The translations under genes and the position numbers were made by a program. From NCBI RefSeq assembly GCF_013177315.1, contig NZ_CP053661.1, forward strand, positions 4,774,001 to 4,838,000: DNA of 64,000 nucleotides, given 5' to 3'. A model generated the notes under the pieces. That model saw nothing but the letters and a program-made list of their open reading frames with translations. It was not told the origin of the DNA and ran no database searches. This DNA is from Thermoleptolyngbya sichuanensis A183. GTDB taxonomy: Bacteria > Cyanobacteriota > Cyanobacteriia > Elainellales > Elainellaceae. Below are positions 7,719 to 16,246 of this stretch, one piece after another. Every line of letters begins with the position of its first letter. The first letter of the stretch is position 1.

Positions 7719-9320
7719 TTAGGAGGCTATCGGAAGCTCTAGACGCTGAAACACAGGCTGCGGCGCAGCGAGCGACTGTCCCGACGGCAGAGTGCCCCAG
7801 CGGGTGTGAGCCGAAAATGGGATCGAAGCCGCGATGAACGCCTCATCCAGTTGGTTAAAGTCCACCGCGTAGCCCAACTGCTGATAAATTCGACTACTCA
7901 AGTTGGGCACGATAGGCGACAGCAAATAGGCAGAGAGTCGAACCGTTTCAAGAACGGTGTAGATGACCCGCTCAGCGGCAGATTGATTGCCCTGCTTGAA
8001 AAGCGTCCAGGGTGCCTGCTCGTCTACGTACTTGTTGCTGGCACGCACGACAGACAGCACCGCATTACAGGCTTGGTCAAAGGCCAGGGTTTCGTAAGCT
8101 TGAGTGACGGCTTCCCCCAGGTCTTTTCCAATTGCTTTAAGGGATTCGTCGAGCAACGGGCGATCGCCCCCTCCTCCCGGAACCTTCCCCCCACAGTTCT
8201 TATGGGCAAGCTTCAAAACACGGTTCAGCAGGTTGCCCAAATCGTTTGCCAGGTCAGCATTCAGGATATTGACAAACCGAGTTTCGCTGAAATCGCCATC
8301 GCGACCAAACTCAATTTCTTTGAGGAAATAGTAGCGAATCGCATCGGAATTGTAGCGCTGAACCAAATCAAACGGATCGATGATATTACCGAGACTCTTG
8401 CTCATTTTTTGACCATCTTTGGTCAAGAAGCCGTGCCCGAATACTCGCTCTGGCAGGGGCAATCCTGCGGACATCAGCATGGCTGGCCAATAGACCGCAT
8501 GAAACCGCAGGATATCTTTACCAATTAGATGTAGGCTGGCGGGCCACCATACCGCATTTGCCAGCGTCGGCTCCTGGTCTGGCTCGACCGAGGCCGTCAC
8601 ATAGTTCAGCAGCGCGTCAAACCAGACGTAGATGGTATGGTCGGGATCAACGGGCAGCGGAATGCCCCACGCCAGGTTGACGCGAGAAATGGAGAAATCC
8701 TGTAATCCCTGGCTGACAAAGCTCAGCACCTCATTGCGGCGGCTTTCGGGCTGAATAAAGTCGGGCTGAGATTCGTAGAGTCTTTCCAGCGCGTCCTGAT
8801 ATTTTGACAGGCGGAAAAAATAGTTCTTTTCGTCGCGCCACTCGACCTGTTTATTGGGATGCAGCGGACAGTGCTTCTCCGGCAGCAGATCGCGCTCTTC
8901 TTTGAACTCTTCGCAGGAGACGCAGTACCAACCCTGCTGCTGCCCCAGATAGATGTCGCCCGCATCCCACACCCGCTGAAAAAACTCTTTGACGATCGCT
9001 TCATGTCGGGGGGCAGTGGTGCGGATAAAGCGGTCGTACTGGATGTTGAACCGTTCCCAGAGCGCAGCAAACCCGGCAGCAATTTCGTCGCAATGAGCCT
9101 GGGGCGATCGCCCCAACGCCTCAGCCGTCCGCTGGATTTTCTGACCATGCTCATCCGTGCCCGTCACCATCAGCACCGAGTCACCCTTTAGACGATGGAA
9201 CCGCGCCAGAACATCTGCGGCGATCGTAGTGTAGGCGCTCCCAATATGGGGCAGATCGTTTACGTAGTAGATCGGCGTAGTAACAACAAATTTGTTTTTT
9301 TCTTTAGAGAAAGAGGTCAT
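7719..9320 (-). CDS. metG: Methionyl-tRNA synthetase
   Basis: A 533-aa class I aminoacyl-tRNA synthetase that charges tRNA-Met with methionine. The ATP-binding HIGS motif is at residues 25-28 and KMSKS at 305-309. Cysteines at 133, 136 and 151, with C-P-L-H nearby, mark the metal-binding knuckle of the connective domain. The C-terminal helical anticodon-binding domain is present, but the dimerisation/EMAP-like extension of longer MetRS is not. The ATG at 9320 gives a complete N-terminus. A 400-bp spacer precedes it. Confidence 0.97.
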   Translation of the reverse strand: MTSFSKEKNKFVVTTPIYYVNDLPHIGSAYTTIAADVLARFHRLKGDSVLMVTGTDEHGQKIQRTAEALGRSPQAHCDEIAAGFAALWERFNIQYDRFIRTTAPRHEAIVKEFFQRVWDAGDIYLGQQQGWYCVSCEEFKEERDLLPEKHCPLHPNKQVEWRDEKNYFFRLSKYQDALERLYESQPDFIQPESRRNEVLSFVSQGLQDFSISRVNLAWGIPLPVDPDHTIYVWFDALLNYVTASVEPDQEPTLANAVWWPASLHLIGKDILRFHAVYWPAMLMSAGLPLPERVFGHGFLTKDGQKMSKSLGNIIDPFDLVQRYNSDAIRYYFLKEIEFGRDGDFSETRFVNILNADLANDLGNLLNRVLKLAHKNCGGKVPGGGGDRPLLDESLKAIGKDLGEAVTQAYETLAFDQACNAVLSVVRASNKYVDEQAPWTLFKQGNQSAAERVIYTVLETVRLSAYLLSPIVPNLSSRIYQQLGYAVDFNQLDEAFIAASIPFSAHTRWGTLPSGQSLAAPQPVFQRLELPIAS

Positions 9321-9719
9321 GTATAGAAAAAATCCGAATTTCCAGAAACCGCGGCCCGACTCAACACCTTTCTGACCAACTCAATTCATGGCTCAGCCGT
9401 TCGTCAGGATCACGGTTCGAGGAGATGGTGATTGTAATAATCTAAACCGTCCTCTAACAAGGCGGCACAGAAAACCGGAATTGTTGCGAAATTGATCATT
9501 GATGAAACACGGCTAAACGCATTGCATCGAAGCTTTACAATTCTATAACCTATTAATAGGCTAGCACTTTGAATTCATTTTTTGCGCGGTCTGTGTTAAG
9601 GCCAGTAGCGGCGCTGGAAACCCTTGAAACGTTTTAGCAAGAGATGGTCTTAATCCACAAAAACACCCAGGAACGCTATTTTGAGAAAAAGTCGTCCTGA
9701 AGACCTTGAGCAACCAGCT
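9321..9719. other. Divergent intergenic region metG / VOC gene
   Basis: About 400 bp with no credible gene. It should contain the promoters of the two divergent genes. A 12-bp perfect palindrome (CCTATTAATAGG) lies at 9549-9560 and could be a regulatory site, though nothing in the sequence names a factor. Confidence 0.4.
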
Positions 9720-10160
9720 ATGTCCAAAACCCTGCCTCCGTCTGCGCTCCGACGAGTTCATCATGTCGCATTAAATGTTCACAGCATGGAGGCATCCCGA
9801 CACTTCTACGGCACGATTTTAGGACTCCGTGAACTGCAAGGCAGCGACATTCCGGCTACGCTGATCGACCTAGTGGCGGCAGGCAAAGTGGCGAACTTCG
9901 TCACACCAGACGGCACGGTAATCGACCTGTTTTATGAACCCGATTTATCGCCGCCCAACCCTGATCCTCAGCGACAGTTTACCCGCGCAAATCACCTGGC
10001 CTTTGACATTGCGCCAGAGTTGTTTGATGAAGCGGTCGCTGTGCTGCGCGACAACGGAGTGCCCATCGACCACGGCCCCGTCTCTCGCCCAACGGGTCGC
10101 GGAATTTATTGCTATGACCCAGACGGATTTATGGTCGAAATCCGCTGCGACCCGCAGTAG
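9720..10160 (+). CDS. VOC (glyoxalase/bleomycin-resistance fold) family protein
   Basis: A 146-aa protein when started at the ATG at 9720. Its single vicinal-oxygen-chelate domain has the typical beta-alpha-beta-beta-beta halves: VHHVALNVHSMEASRHFY at the start and HLAFDIAPELFDEAVAVL in the middle, ending with YCYDPDGFMVEIRC. Metal ligands are probably the first-strand histidine, the central HLAF histidine and the glutamate of MVEI. The substrate cannot be told from sequence; members include glyoxalases, dioxygenases and resistance proteins. It converges on the GST gene. Confidence 0.85.
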   Translation: MSKTLPPSALRRVHHVALNVHSMEASRHFYGTILGLRELQGSDIPATLIDLVAAGKVANFVTPDGTVIDLFYEPDLSPPNPDPQRQFTRANHLAFDIAPELFDEAVAVLRDNGVPIDHGPVSRPTGRGIYCYDPDGFMVEIRCDPQ

Positions 10161-10190
10161 GAATCGGCAAGGTCAGGGCCAACAGCGGCA

Positions 10191-10748
10191 CTACCCCCGC
10201 CCCATAATCGTGCGCTGGAATGGGGGGCGATCGCCCAAACGCTTGAGATAAGCGGCGATCGCCGGATAGTCGGCATAGTCTTGCTTCAGCATCAGCGTGG
10301 CATAGCCCAGAATGGACCCCACAGCAATGTCGGCGGCCGTAAGGCGATCGCCCACCAGCCACTCCCGCGTAGCAAGCTGGCTCTCCAACCCGCTGAGCAG
10401 GCGCGGCGTTTCGGCATCGCGCACCGTTTCTACAAACAGCCCCGTGCTAAGTGTGGAATTGGCAAACAGCACCCACTGCGCCACCCAGGCCCGCTGCTCT
10501 GCCGTCAGCCCGGTATCGTGCCGATCGGACAGATAGAGCAAAATCGCGCCCGACTCCCACAGTACAAAGCCATCCTCCACAATCGCCGGTACTTTGCCAA
10601 AGGGGTTGATGGCAAGATAGGTCGGCTGGCGATGTTCCCCGGCCTGCATATCCAGCTGCACAAACTCGTAGGGCAGCCCCAACTCTTCTAGATACCACTT
10701 GACAATCGAAGCGCGGCTGCGGGCCCCGCCATAGAGTTTCAAAGCCAT
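10191..10748 (-). CDS. Glutathione S-transferase family protein
   Basis: A 185-aa protein from the ATG at 10748; a GTG at 10757 would add three residues. The N-terminal thioredoxin-like domain starts MALKLYGGARSRASIVKWYL, with a serine at the usual active-site position, and includes NPFGKVPAIVEDGFVLWES (cis-proline and the glutathione-binding ES pair). The C-terminal all-helical domain includes LTAADIAVGSILGY. It probably conjugates glutathione to electrophiles or acts in redox defence; the substrate is unknown. It is slightly short for a GST (usually 200-220 aa), mainly at the C-terminus. Confidence 0.87.
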   Translation of the reverse strand: MALKLYGGARSRASIVKWYLEELGLPYEFVQLDMQAGEHRQPTYLAINPFGKVPAIVEDGFVLWESGAILLYLSDRHDTGLTAEQRAWVAQWVLFANSTLSTGLFVETVRDAETPRLLSGLESQLATREWLVGDRLTAADIAVGSILGYATLMLKQDYADYPAIAAYLKRLGDRPPFQRTIMGRG

Positions 10749-10948
10749 AGAGTTCACCGATAAACGTAAGTTCAGCGCAATCCAGTTGGGTATAACGTGT
10801 CTCCAAGACCGATAACCACGGACTGAAGACTTCTGGCAACTGGCAACATTGTATAAAGGCTGGGCGGTGTAAATGCTGGGCAGTATTCAAAGACTAGGCA
10901 TTCAAAGACTAGGCAGCAAAACCGGGCAGCGCTATATCACTCAAACAA

Positions 10949-11311
10949 TTACTCAAACACGATCTCGTCTTCAACCCGCCAGGCCGGATCGACAATACAG
11001 AGAAACACCAGTGCCTCCGAGCCGATATTGCGAATAAACTGCCGCGCATTAGGCGGAATATAGACCGCATCGCCCGGTTCGACTCGCTGCACCTCGTCGC
11101 CAATGTGCATTTCCCCCACGCCGCTGAGGATGTAATACACCTCCGAAGTTCGCAGCGCGTGGGGCGTGGAGGTATCGCCGGGGGCAACGGTGGCGTGGGC
11201 CAGGCTGTAGCGCAGATCGACGGGCTGCTTGTCGGGATGCAGCAGTTCTCGCAGCAACGTGCGATCGCCCGCGATAAACGCCTCACAGCTCATCAGCTTC
11301 CGAACCAGCAT
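10949..11311 (-). CDS. Single-domain cupin protein
   Basis: A 120-aa cupin. The first cupin motif is weakly conserved around TPHALRTSEVYYILSGVGEMHIGDE, and the second around PNARQFIRNIGSEALVFLCIVDP. It is probably a small metal-binding beta-barrel; its substrate and reaction are unknown. The start ATG at 11311 follows GAGGTGATGAG, a plausible ribosome-binding site. It is divergent from hemL, whose start is 149 bp away. Confidence 0.82.
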   Translation of the reverse strand: MLVRKLMSCEAFIAGDRTLLRELLHPDKQPVDLRYSLAHATVAPGDTSTPHALRTSEVYYILSGVGEMHIGDEVQRVEPGDAVYIPPNARQFIRNIGSEALVFLCIVDPAWRVEDEIVFE

Positions 11312-11459
11312 CTCATCACCTCAACGCCTGTCTTGAACTTTAACCCTACTCCACTACGTAGGATAATGAAATGTGCAGTGCGCCAAACGCCTCTCCTCCT
11401 CAAGCCAACCGGCGCAATCCCCTACAACATCCGTCCATAACGATACACAGGAGAAACCC

Positions 11460-12761
11460 TTGACCAGTACGACCAGCTTAAAAACAACCCGTTCAGAAGA
11501 AATCTTTGCCGCTGCCCAAAAGCTCATGCCTGGCGGGGTAAATTCGCCAGTTCGCGCCTTTAAGTCCGTCGGCGGTCAACCCCTTGTGATCGATCGTGTT
11601 AAAGATGCCTACATGTGGGACGTAGACGGCAACCGCTACATCGACTACATCGGCACCTGGGGGCCAGCCATCTGCGGTCATGCCCATCCCGAAGTCATCA
11701 AAGCCATCCAGGAAGCCGCCGAAAAGGGCACTAGCTTTGGCGCGCCCTGCTACCTAGAAAACGTGCTAGCCGAAATGGTGATTGACGCGGTGCCCAGCAT
11801 CGAAATGGTACGCTTTGTCAACTCTGGCACCGAAGCCTGCATGGCCGTGCTGCGGCTAATGCGAGCCTTCACCGGCCGCGAAAAGGTGATCAAGTTCGAG
11901 GGCTGCTATCACGGCCACGCCGATATGTTCCTGGTCAAAGCAGGTTCCGGTGTGGCCACGCTGGGTCTGCCTGACTCGCCCGGCGTGCCCAAGTCCACCA
12001 CTGCAAATACACTCACCGCTCCGTTTAACGATCTGGAAGCCGTAAAAGCCCTGTTTGCCGAAAATCCGGGTGAAATCGCCGGAGTAATTTTGGAACCCGT
12101 CGTCGGCAATGCAGGCTTCATTCCCCCAGACGCAGGCTTTTTGGCGGGGCTGCGAGAAATCACCCGCGAACATGGCGCACTGCTGACGTTTGACGAAGTG
12201 ATGACGGGCTTCCGCATTTCCTACGGCGGCGCACAGCAGAAGTTCGGCATTACGCCCGACCTGACCACCCTGGGCAAAGTCATTGGCGGCGGGCTGCCTG
12301 TGGGCGCATATGGCGGCCGGCGCGACATCATGCAAATGGTCGCCCCGGCCGGCCCGATGTATCAGGCAGGCACGCTGTCGGGCAACCCGCTAGCCATGAC
12401 GGCAGGCATCAAGACGCTAGAACTGCTTCAGCGTCCGGGCACCTACGAATATCTGGAGCGCATCACCAAGAAACTATCCGACGGCCTGCTTCAGGCAGCA
12501 AAAGACACGGGACACGCGGCCTGTGGTGGCTCCATCAGCGCCATGTTTGGCTTCTTCTTTACCGCTGGCCCGGTGCATAACTACGAAGATGCCAAAAAGT
12601 CTGACCTGCAAAAGTTTGGTCGCTTCCACCGGGGAATGCTGGAGCAGGGCGTATACCTGGCTCCGTCCCAGTTCGAGGCTGGCTTTACGTCTCTGGCCCA
12701 TTCCGACGAAGACATCGACCAGACGATTCAGGCTGCCCGCACGGTGATGAGTTCGCTCTAG
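11460..12761 (+). CDS. hemL: Glutamate-1-semialdehyde 2,1-aminomutase
   Basis: A 433-aa PLP enzyme that converts glutamate-1-semialdehyde to 5-aminolevulinate, the entry step to heme, chlorophyll and bilins by the C5 pathway. The start is taken at the TTG at 11460, 7 nt after an AGGAG box, giving the usual family length. An upstream in-frame ATG would add 29 atypical residues. Visible motifs include [13 protein letters not shown], the PLP-contact region [11 protein letters not shown], and [17 protein letters not shown] with the Schiff-base lysine. It stands alone and is followed by a long hairpin. Confidence 0.96.
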   Translation: MTSTTSLKTTRSEEIFAAAQKLMPGGVNSPVRAFKSVGGQPLVIDRVKDAYMWDVDGNRYIDYIGTWGPAICGHAHPEVIKAIQEAAEKGTSFGAPCYLENVLAEMVIDAVPSIEMVRFVNSGTEACMAVLRLMRAFTGREKVIKFEGCYHGHADMFLVKAGSGVATLGLPDSPGVPKSTTANTLTAPFNDLEAVKALFAENPGEIAGVILEPVVGNAGFIPPDAGFLAGLREITREHGALLTFDEVMTGFRISYGGAQQKFGITPDLTTLGKVIGGGLPVGAYGGRRDIMQMVAPAGPMYQAGTLSGNPLAMTAGIKTLELLQRPGTYEYLERITKKLSDGLLQAAKDTGHAACGGSISAMFGFFFTAGPVHNYEDAKKSDLQKFGRFHRGMLEQGVYLAPSQFEAGFTSLAHSDEDIDQTIQAARTVMSSL

Positions 12762-12801
12762 CCTTCGGTCGCAGTTTACGCAGCAACACATTCCTCTCGC
12801 A

Positions 12802-12868
12802 GGGGCGATAACTTGGGGCGGGGTCGCTCGGAAAGTTCCGACCGAGCCTCGACTCGAAGCATCGCCCC
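12802..12868. other. Long stem-loop downstream of hemL
   Basis: The ends GGGGCGAT (12802-12809) and ATCGCCCC (12861-12868) pair perfectly. Inside, GTCG pairs with CGAC and GCTCGG with CCGAGC, giving an extended hairpin of 67 nt. There is no clear U-tract. It could be a hemL 3' structure, a terminator variant or a small RNA. Confidence 0.45.
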
Positions 12869-13105
12869 TGATCATTTGCAGTGGCTACCATCTAAGCGAC
12901 TGGTTAAGCGACTGGCCCAGTGGATAGGCCATGAAGCGGCCACCTGTTGCCCTCCGGAACTCCCCAAAACCCTGAGGCGCAGACTTTTCCGTAGATCCTC
13001 GACCCCATGCTTTACCCTCCGCAATCATTTCCGTAGTCCAACGCTACTGGCCTGCTGTCCAGCCACATAGATTGGAACGGATGTGATGAAGCATAACGTC
13101 GAGCT
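12869..13105. other. Spacer before the split SH3 gene
   Basis: I see no convincing gene here. It contains a short direct repeat (AAGCGACTGG at about 12894 and 12906) and presumably the promoter of the interrupted SH3-like gene. Confidence 0.4.
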
Positions 13106-13149
13106 ATGAAACACACATTCTGGGTCGCATCCAGTCTGCTGCTTTCTAC

Positions 13150-14666
13150 CTTTAGTTTGGACTAACTGGCATCACAATAATGCTCAACAGGATGCCATAA
13201 AGAATCTGCTCAACCGTTCATAACAGTTGAACTTAAGGAATTGGATACAATCCTGCTCGCAGTTAAGCTGCTGTTGCAACCGGACTGTTCAGGGATTGTT
13301 CGGATGTCTTGCGTTTCGAGGCTCGTTTTTTGACCATCGGATAGCAGGGACGAGGAGTTGGCTTGTGCCCCTTGCCTCGTCCTGGCGATTTACCACGAGG
13401 TTTAGGCGCAGGAGCAGGGGTGCCAATCGCTGCCAAAATGCCTGCAAACGCTTGTGCGACCCGACCCGGAGTCAACGTTTCTTGCGGTGCCTGCCAGGGC
13501 AAGGGGTGGTCAGTACAGTCCTTTCGCGCTAACCACAACTGCCAACTGAGCAACGGCATCAGGCTGCTCCACTGTTCGGTTGCCGATACAGAACTGAACT
13601 GGGGATGTGTCCAATATAGCCTCTGCTTGGCAAAGCGATACCAGTGTTCAATGGCAAAGCGACGGAGGTAGTGCAACCACAGGGTTTCTAACGGAGGCAT
13701 CTGCTCACCCAGCCAAACTAACCACAAAGGAGCCAAGCGTCGCGTGCTGCTCTGTGTCTCCAGCACCTCCACGCGCAACACTTCCATTGCCCGTTTGGGG
13801 GATTTGCGGAAATGGTATGCACTCCAACGACTGACCCGCACTCGTCCCCAGTTGGGATCATCGACTTCAACGGTTTCGACCGGGACACTCCAAGTGTCAG
13901 GGTCATTGAGTTTCATCTTATGTCCATGCTTGGCAGGTGCGCCTCGCCCTCGATACGCTGGGGGCGCGCCATAGACACATCGATTGGATGTAACCCGCAG
14001 CAGCAAGTCTGCCTCAATCCCTGCCGTTTGGTTGACAAAACTGGCATTGCCGTACCCTCGGTCGTAGATCGCCAACGGACGCACCGCTAACTGCCGAGTC
14101 ACTTGTTTGAGTTGGAATGCCGCTTTACTGGCGGGTGTTTCAAAGCTGGTGATGCGCTCATGCCGCAATGGTAATGCCCAACTGCCCCTGTCTTCAGCAA
14201 TCCAGGCTAAGGTACTGTAGTTTTGTCCGGCTATCGGGGCATGTCCTGTTCTGCCTGATAAGGTGCGGTCTTTCAAACGCCTGGCAGCAGGACGGTTCCA
14301 CCGACTCGCATCACCTGCCAACAACGGTTGCTGCTGAGTCGGTATCTGCTGCACCAACAGCTTCAGCACCTTTGATCGGGGTAGGCGGCTATCGCGCAAC
14401 GCTTCATAGGTGCTCGACCACTGGCGACGAAAGACAGGACTCTGCGATAGCCTCACAAACGACACGATGCACGCACTCACTAACACGGCATCCATCAGAT
14501 CAAACAGGGCATCTCTGGCGTTTCCCAAGCTGGCATACAACGTTTGGCGAAATTGCTGAAGTTCGTTGAAAATCATGGGGTCAATGTTGGTTGTACTTCA
14601 TTGACCTTACGGCAGTCGGTGCTTCTCATTGACTGCCTTCCTCTTCACCATTAGTCCAAACTAAAG
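13150..14666 (-). mobile_element. Insertion sequence copy 1, 1517 bp
   Basis: Bounded by 16-bp perfect inverted repeats, CTTTAGTTTGGACTAA at the left and its complement at the right. It is flanked by a 7-bp target duplication, TTTCTAC (13143-13149 and 14667-14673). It carries one transposase gene on the minus strand, and the same length and ends recur at two other places in the window. It disrupts the secreted SH3-like gene. The family is IS4/IS701-like by the transposase, but a 6-7 bp duplication is unusual for IS701, so the subgroup is left open. Confidence 0.95.
13263..14576 (-). CDS. DDE transposase of IS copy 1 (IS4/IS701-like)
   Basis: A 437-aa transposase. Likely catalytic acidic residues are the Asp in LAGDASRW, the Asp in AIYDRGYGNASF and the Glu in FAIEHWYRFAKQRLYW, the last resembling the IS4-group Y/R/E/K signature. 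The C-terminus is a strongly basic tail (PKPRGKSPGRGKGHKP). The protein is identical in the three IS copies of the window, implying recent activity. The ATG at 14576 leaves 90 bp to the right end of the element for its promoter. Confidence 0.93.
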   Translation of the reverse strand: MIFNELQQFRQTLYASLGNARDALFDLMDAVLVSACIVSFVRLSQSPVFRRQWSSTYEALRDSRLPRSKVLKLLVQQIPTQQQPLLAGDASRWNRPAARRLKDRTLSGRTGHAPIAGQNYSTLAWIAEDRGSWALPLRHERITSFETPASKAAFQLKQVTRQLAVRPLAIYDRGYGNASFVNQTAGIEADLLLRVTSNRCVYGAPPAYRGRGAPAKHGHKMKLNDPDTWSVPVETVEVDDPNWGRVRVSRWSAYHFRKSPKRAMEVLRVEVLETQSSTRRLAPLWLVWLGEQMPPLETLWLHYLRRFAIEHWYRFAKQRLYWTHPQFSSVSATEQWSSLMPLLSWQLWLARKDCTDHPLPWQAPQETLTPGRVAQAFAGILAAIGTPAPAPKPRGKSPGRGKGHKPTPRPCYPMVKKRASKRKTSEQSLNSPVATAA

Positions 14667-15029
14667 TTTCTACCCTGCTTCCCTCTATGCCTTTAGCACC
14701 AAAAGCTGCAAATGCAGATTTATCTGACAAACAAGCAGCAGAAGAGAGATGTGTGAGTTTTTTGCCAGGAACAGGAAGTACAGGCGGCTTTCTAACTGGC
14801 CGCGATCTTGGTTCTCGTATAAACGTTCGTGCTGGTGCTGGAACCCACCATCTAGTAAGGCATCAGGGTCGTATTGGAGATGAAATTGATCAGCTATTGG
14901 ATTGGGGAGTAGCTCCAGATGGTTCTTGCTGGTTCAAAGTACGCTTGACTCGTTCGGGGATTGTCGGCTGGGTCAGGAGTGATTTCGTTGAGCTGATTCC
15001 CGGCCCCCTCGACAATCTCTAAAGTGCCA

Positions 15030-16019
15030 CTATCGGGCGCGGAACTCGACTTCATCCTGGCGGATGACGACATCGTGGTTGCCGAAAAAGTCGTGGCCCA
15101 GAAGGCCGATGGTGAGGTCTGGGCCGGCGATCGCCACTGACACGTTCCGCGCCACCAGGCCGCCTGCCTCCATCGAGTCGATGGTGCTGGTGGGAAACGT
15201 GACGTTTCGGGCATTGGCGGTATTAGCCGTGGCTGTACCTGTCGGGCGCAGGTTCAGGGCCGCCGCCATGCGCTGCGTGATTAGCGTACCGCTGGCTCCC
15301 GTATCCAGGATCATCTCAAACGTCGGCCCGCCGTTGAACGTCACGCGGATCACGGGCGTTCCCCCGGCGCGGCGCACAATCGGCGTGCGGAAGCTGGCGG
15401 AGGCCGGAGGCGAATCGGCGATCGCCGCGCTGGTTTGGGGTTCTGGAGATTGGCTGGCGCTGGGCGAGTTGGGGGGATCGCTCACCGGACTTTGAGCCAA
15501 CGCAGGGGGAGCGTTGTTGCCACCTGTCGAGCGGGGCGACGGTGAGGCTCTCAAAATCACGCTGGCATCGGCTCCGGGTCCGCGGCTGGCCTGCTGCTGG
15601 GCGATCGCCAAATTGCGGCGATAGTCTCCCAGTTTGCTCTGGGCGCTGGCGTGGTTGGGGCTGGTGGTAGGAACCTGCTGCATCAGTTGGATCGCCTGCT
15701 GCCAGCGGCTCACGGCCAGTCGCCAATCGTCCTGAGACTGGGCCGCTTGGCTGATATTGGCTGCATTCGCTGCCTGCTCCAGCGCCTGGGGATAGGGGTC
15801 AATGGGGGGTTGGGCAGCAGGAGCGGGGGATGCAGCGGGCACAGGGGTAGGAGGGGCGATCGCCACGGGTTCTGGACTGGGCATAGGCTCCACCGAGTTG
15901 CCTGCGATGGAAGCACAGCCTGCACTCAATCCGGCTACGGCCAATCCCCAACCTATCAATCGAAGTCGTTGCCAAAAGGATTGGGAACAGTGCTGGGGCG
16001 GACGATAAAATTTCTGCAT
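15030..16019 (-). CDS. Retropepsin-like aspartic protease lipoprotein
   Basis: A 329-aa protein from the ATG at 16019 (a start at 16061 would add 14 residues). A basic N-terminus and a hydrophobic stretch end in the lipobox LSAGC. A proline/alanine-rich low-complexity region with a short TPR-like helix segment follows. The C-terminal about 110 residues form a clan AA domain with the active-site motif LDTGASGTLI and the later hydrophobic-hydrophobic-Gly segment LTIGLLGHDFF. Such proteins are probably periplasmic single-domain aspartic proteases acting as dimers; substrates are unknown. It faces the split SH3 gene tail to tail with 7 bp between them. Confidence 0.83.
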   Translation of the reverse strand: MQKFYRPPQHCSQSFWQRLRLIGWGLAVAGLSAGCASIAGNSVEPMPSPEPVAIAPPTPVPAASPAPAAQPPIDPYPQALEQAANAANISQAAQSQDDWRLAVSRWQQAIQLMQQVPTTSPNHASAQSKLGDYRRNLAIAQQQASRGPGADASVILRASPSPRSTGGNNAPPALAQSPVSDPPNSPSASQSPEPQTSAAIADSPPASASFRTPIVRRAGGTPVIRVTFNGGPTFEMILDTGASGTLITQRMAAALNLRPTGTATANTANARNVTFPTSTIDSMEAGGLVARNVSVAIAGPDLTIGLLGHDFFGNHDVVIRQDEVEFRAR

Positions 16020-16046
16020 GGTTTTACGACCCATGTAATGCAAAAT

Positions 16047-16072
16047 ATCTCTGCAAGGCATCTCTGCAAGGC
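16047..16072. repeat. Tandem duplication of 13 bp
   Basis: ATCTCTGCAAGGC occurs twice in direct succession (16047-16059 and 16060-16072), just upstream of the retropepsin-like start. It is one of many short tandem duplications in this window. Confidence 0.8.
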
Positions 16073-16087
16073 ACTCCCGAAGCCCTT

Positions 16088-16227
16088 AGAGCTAATTTAT
16101 GAAGCAAATCTTAAGAAGCCTGAAACTCTTGGCATGTGTGGCTTTGAGGTCATGTTTGCCCAGGAAAAGCGGTTTCTCGGAAATCCTTGATTAACAAGGC
16201 TTTCAGGCTCCTTTACAAATTAGCTCT
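16088..16227. mobile_element. MITE-like palindromic element of about 140 bp
   Basis: The ends are AGAGCTAATTT (16088-16098) and AAATTAGCTCT (16217-16227), a perfect 11-bp inverted repeat that extends to 15 of 17 matches. An inner pair, AGCCTGAAA (16117-16125) and TTTCAGGCT (16201-16209), is also inverted. TTA borders both sides if the ends are read as GAGCTAATTT, compatible with a TA-type duplication. There is no ORF inside. It lies between the M50 gene and the retropepsin-like gene. Confidence 0.55.
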
Positions 16228-16246
16228 TATCTCAATCATCCCCAAA

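Larger units (their letters stand above)
13106..15022 (+). pseudogene. Secreted SH3-like protein gene split by IS copy 1
   Basis: The 5' part (13106-13149) encodes MKHTFWVASSLLLS plus two bases, and the 3' part resumes at 14674 after the IS and one copy of the 7-bp target duplication TTTCTAC. Joined, the reading frame is continuous (...LLLSTLLPSMPLAP...) and gives about 125 aa: a Sec signal peptide, then a mature domain with INVRAGAGTHHL and SCWFKVRLTRSGIVGWVRSDFVEL, typical of bacterial SH3-like domains. The IS sits inside the signal-peptide coding region. An internal ATG at 14687 could still yield the mature part, but without a functional signal. The stop is only 7 bp from the end of the convergent retropepsin-like gene. 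Confidence 0.85.

Noticed and set aside
12802-12868. tRNA gene
   Set aside because: The 7-8 bp closing stem resembles an acceptor stem, but no D-arm, anticodon arm or TTCGA loop can be laid out in 67 nt.
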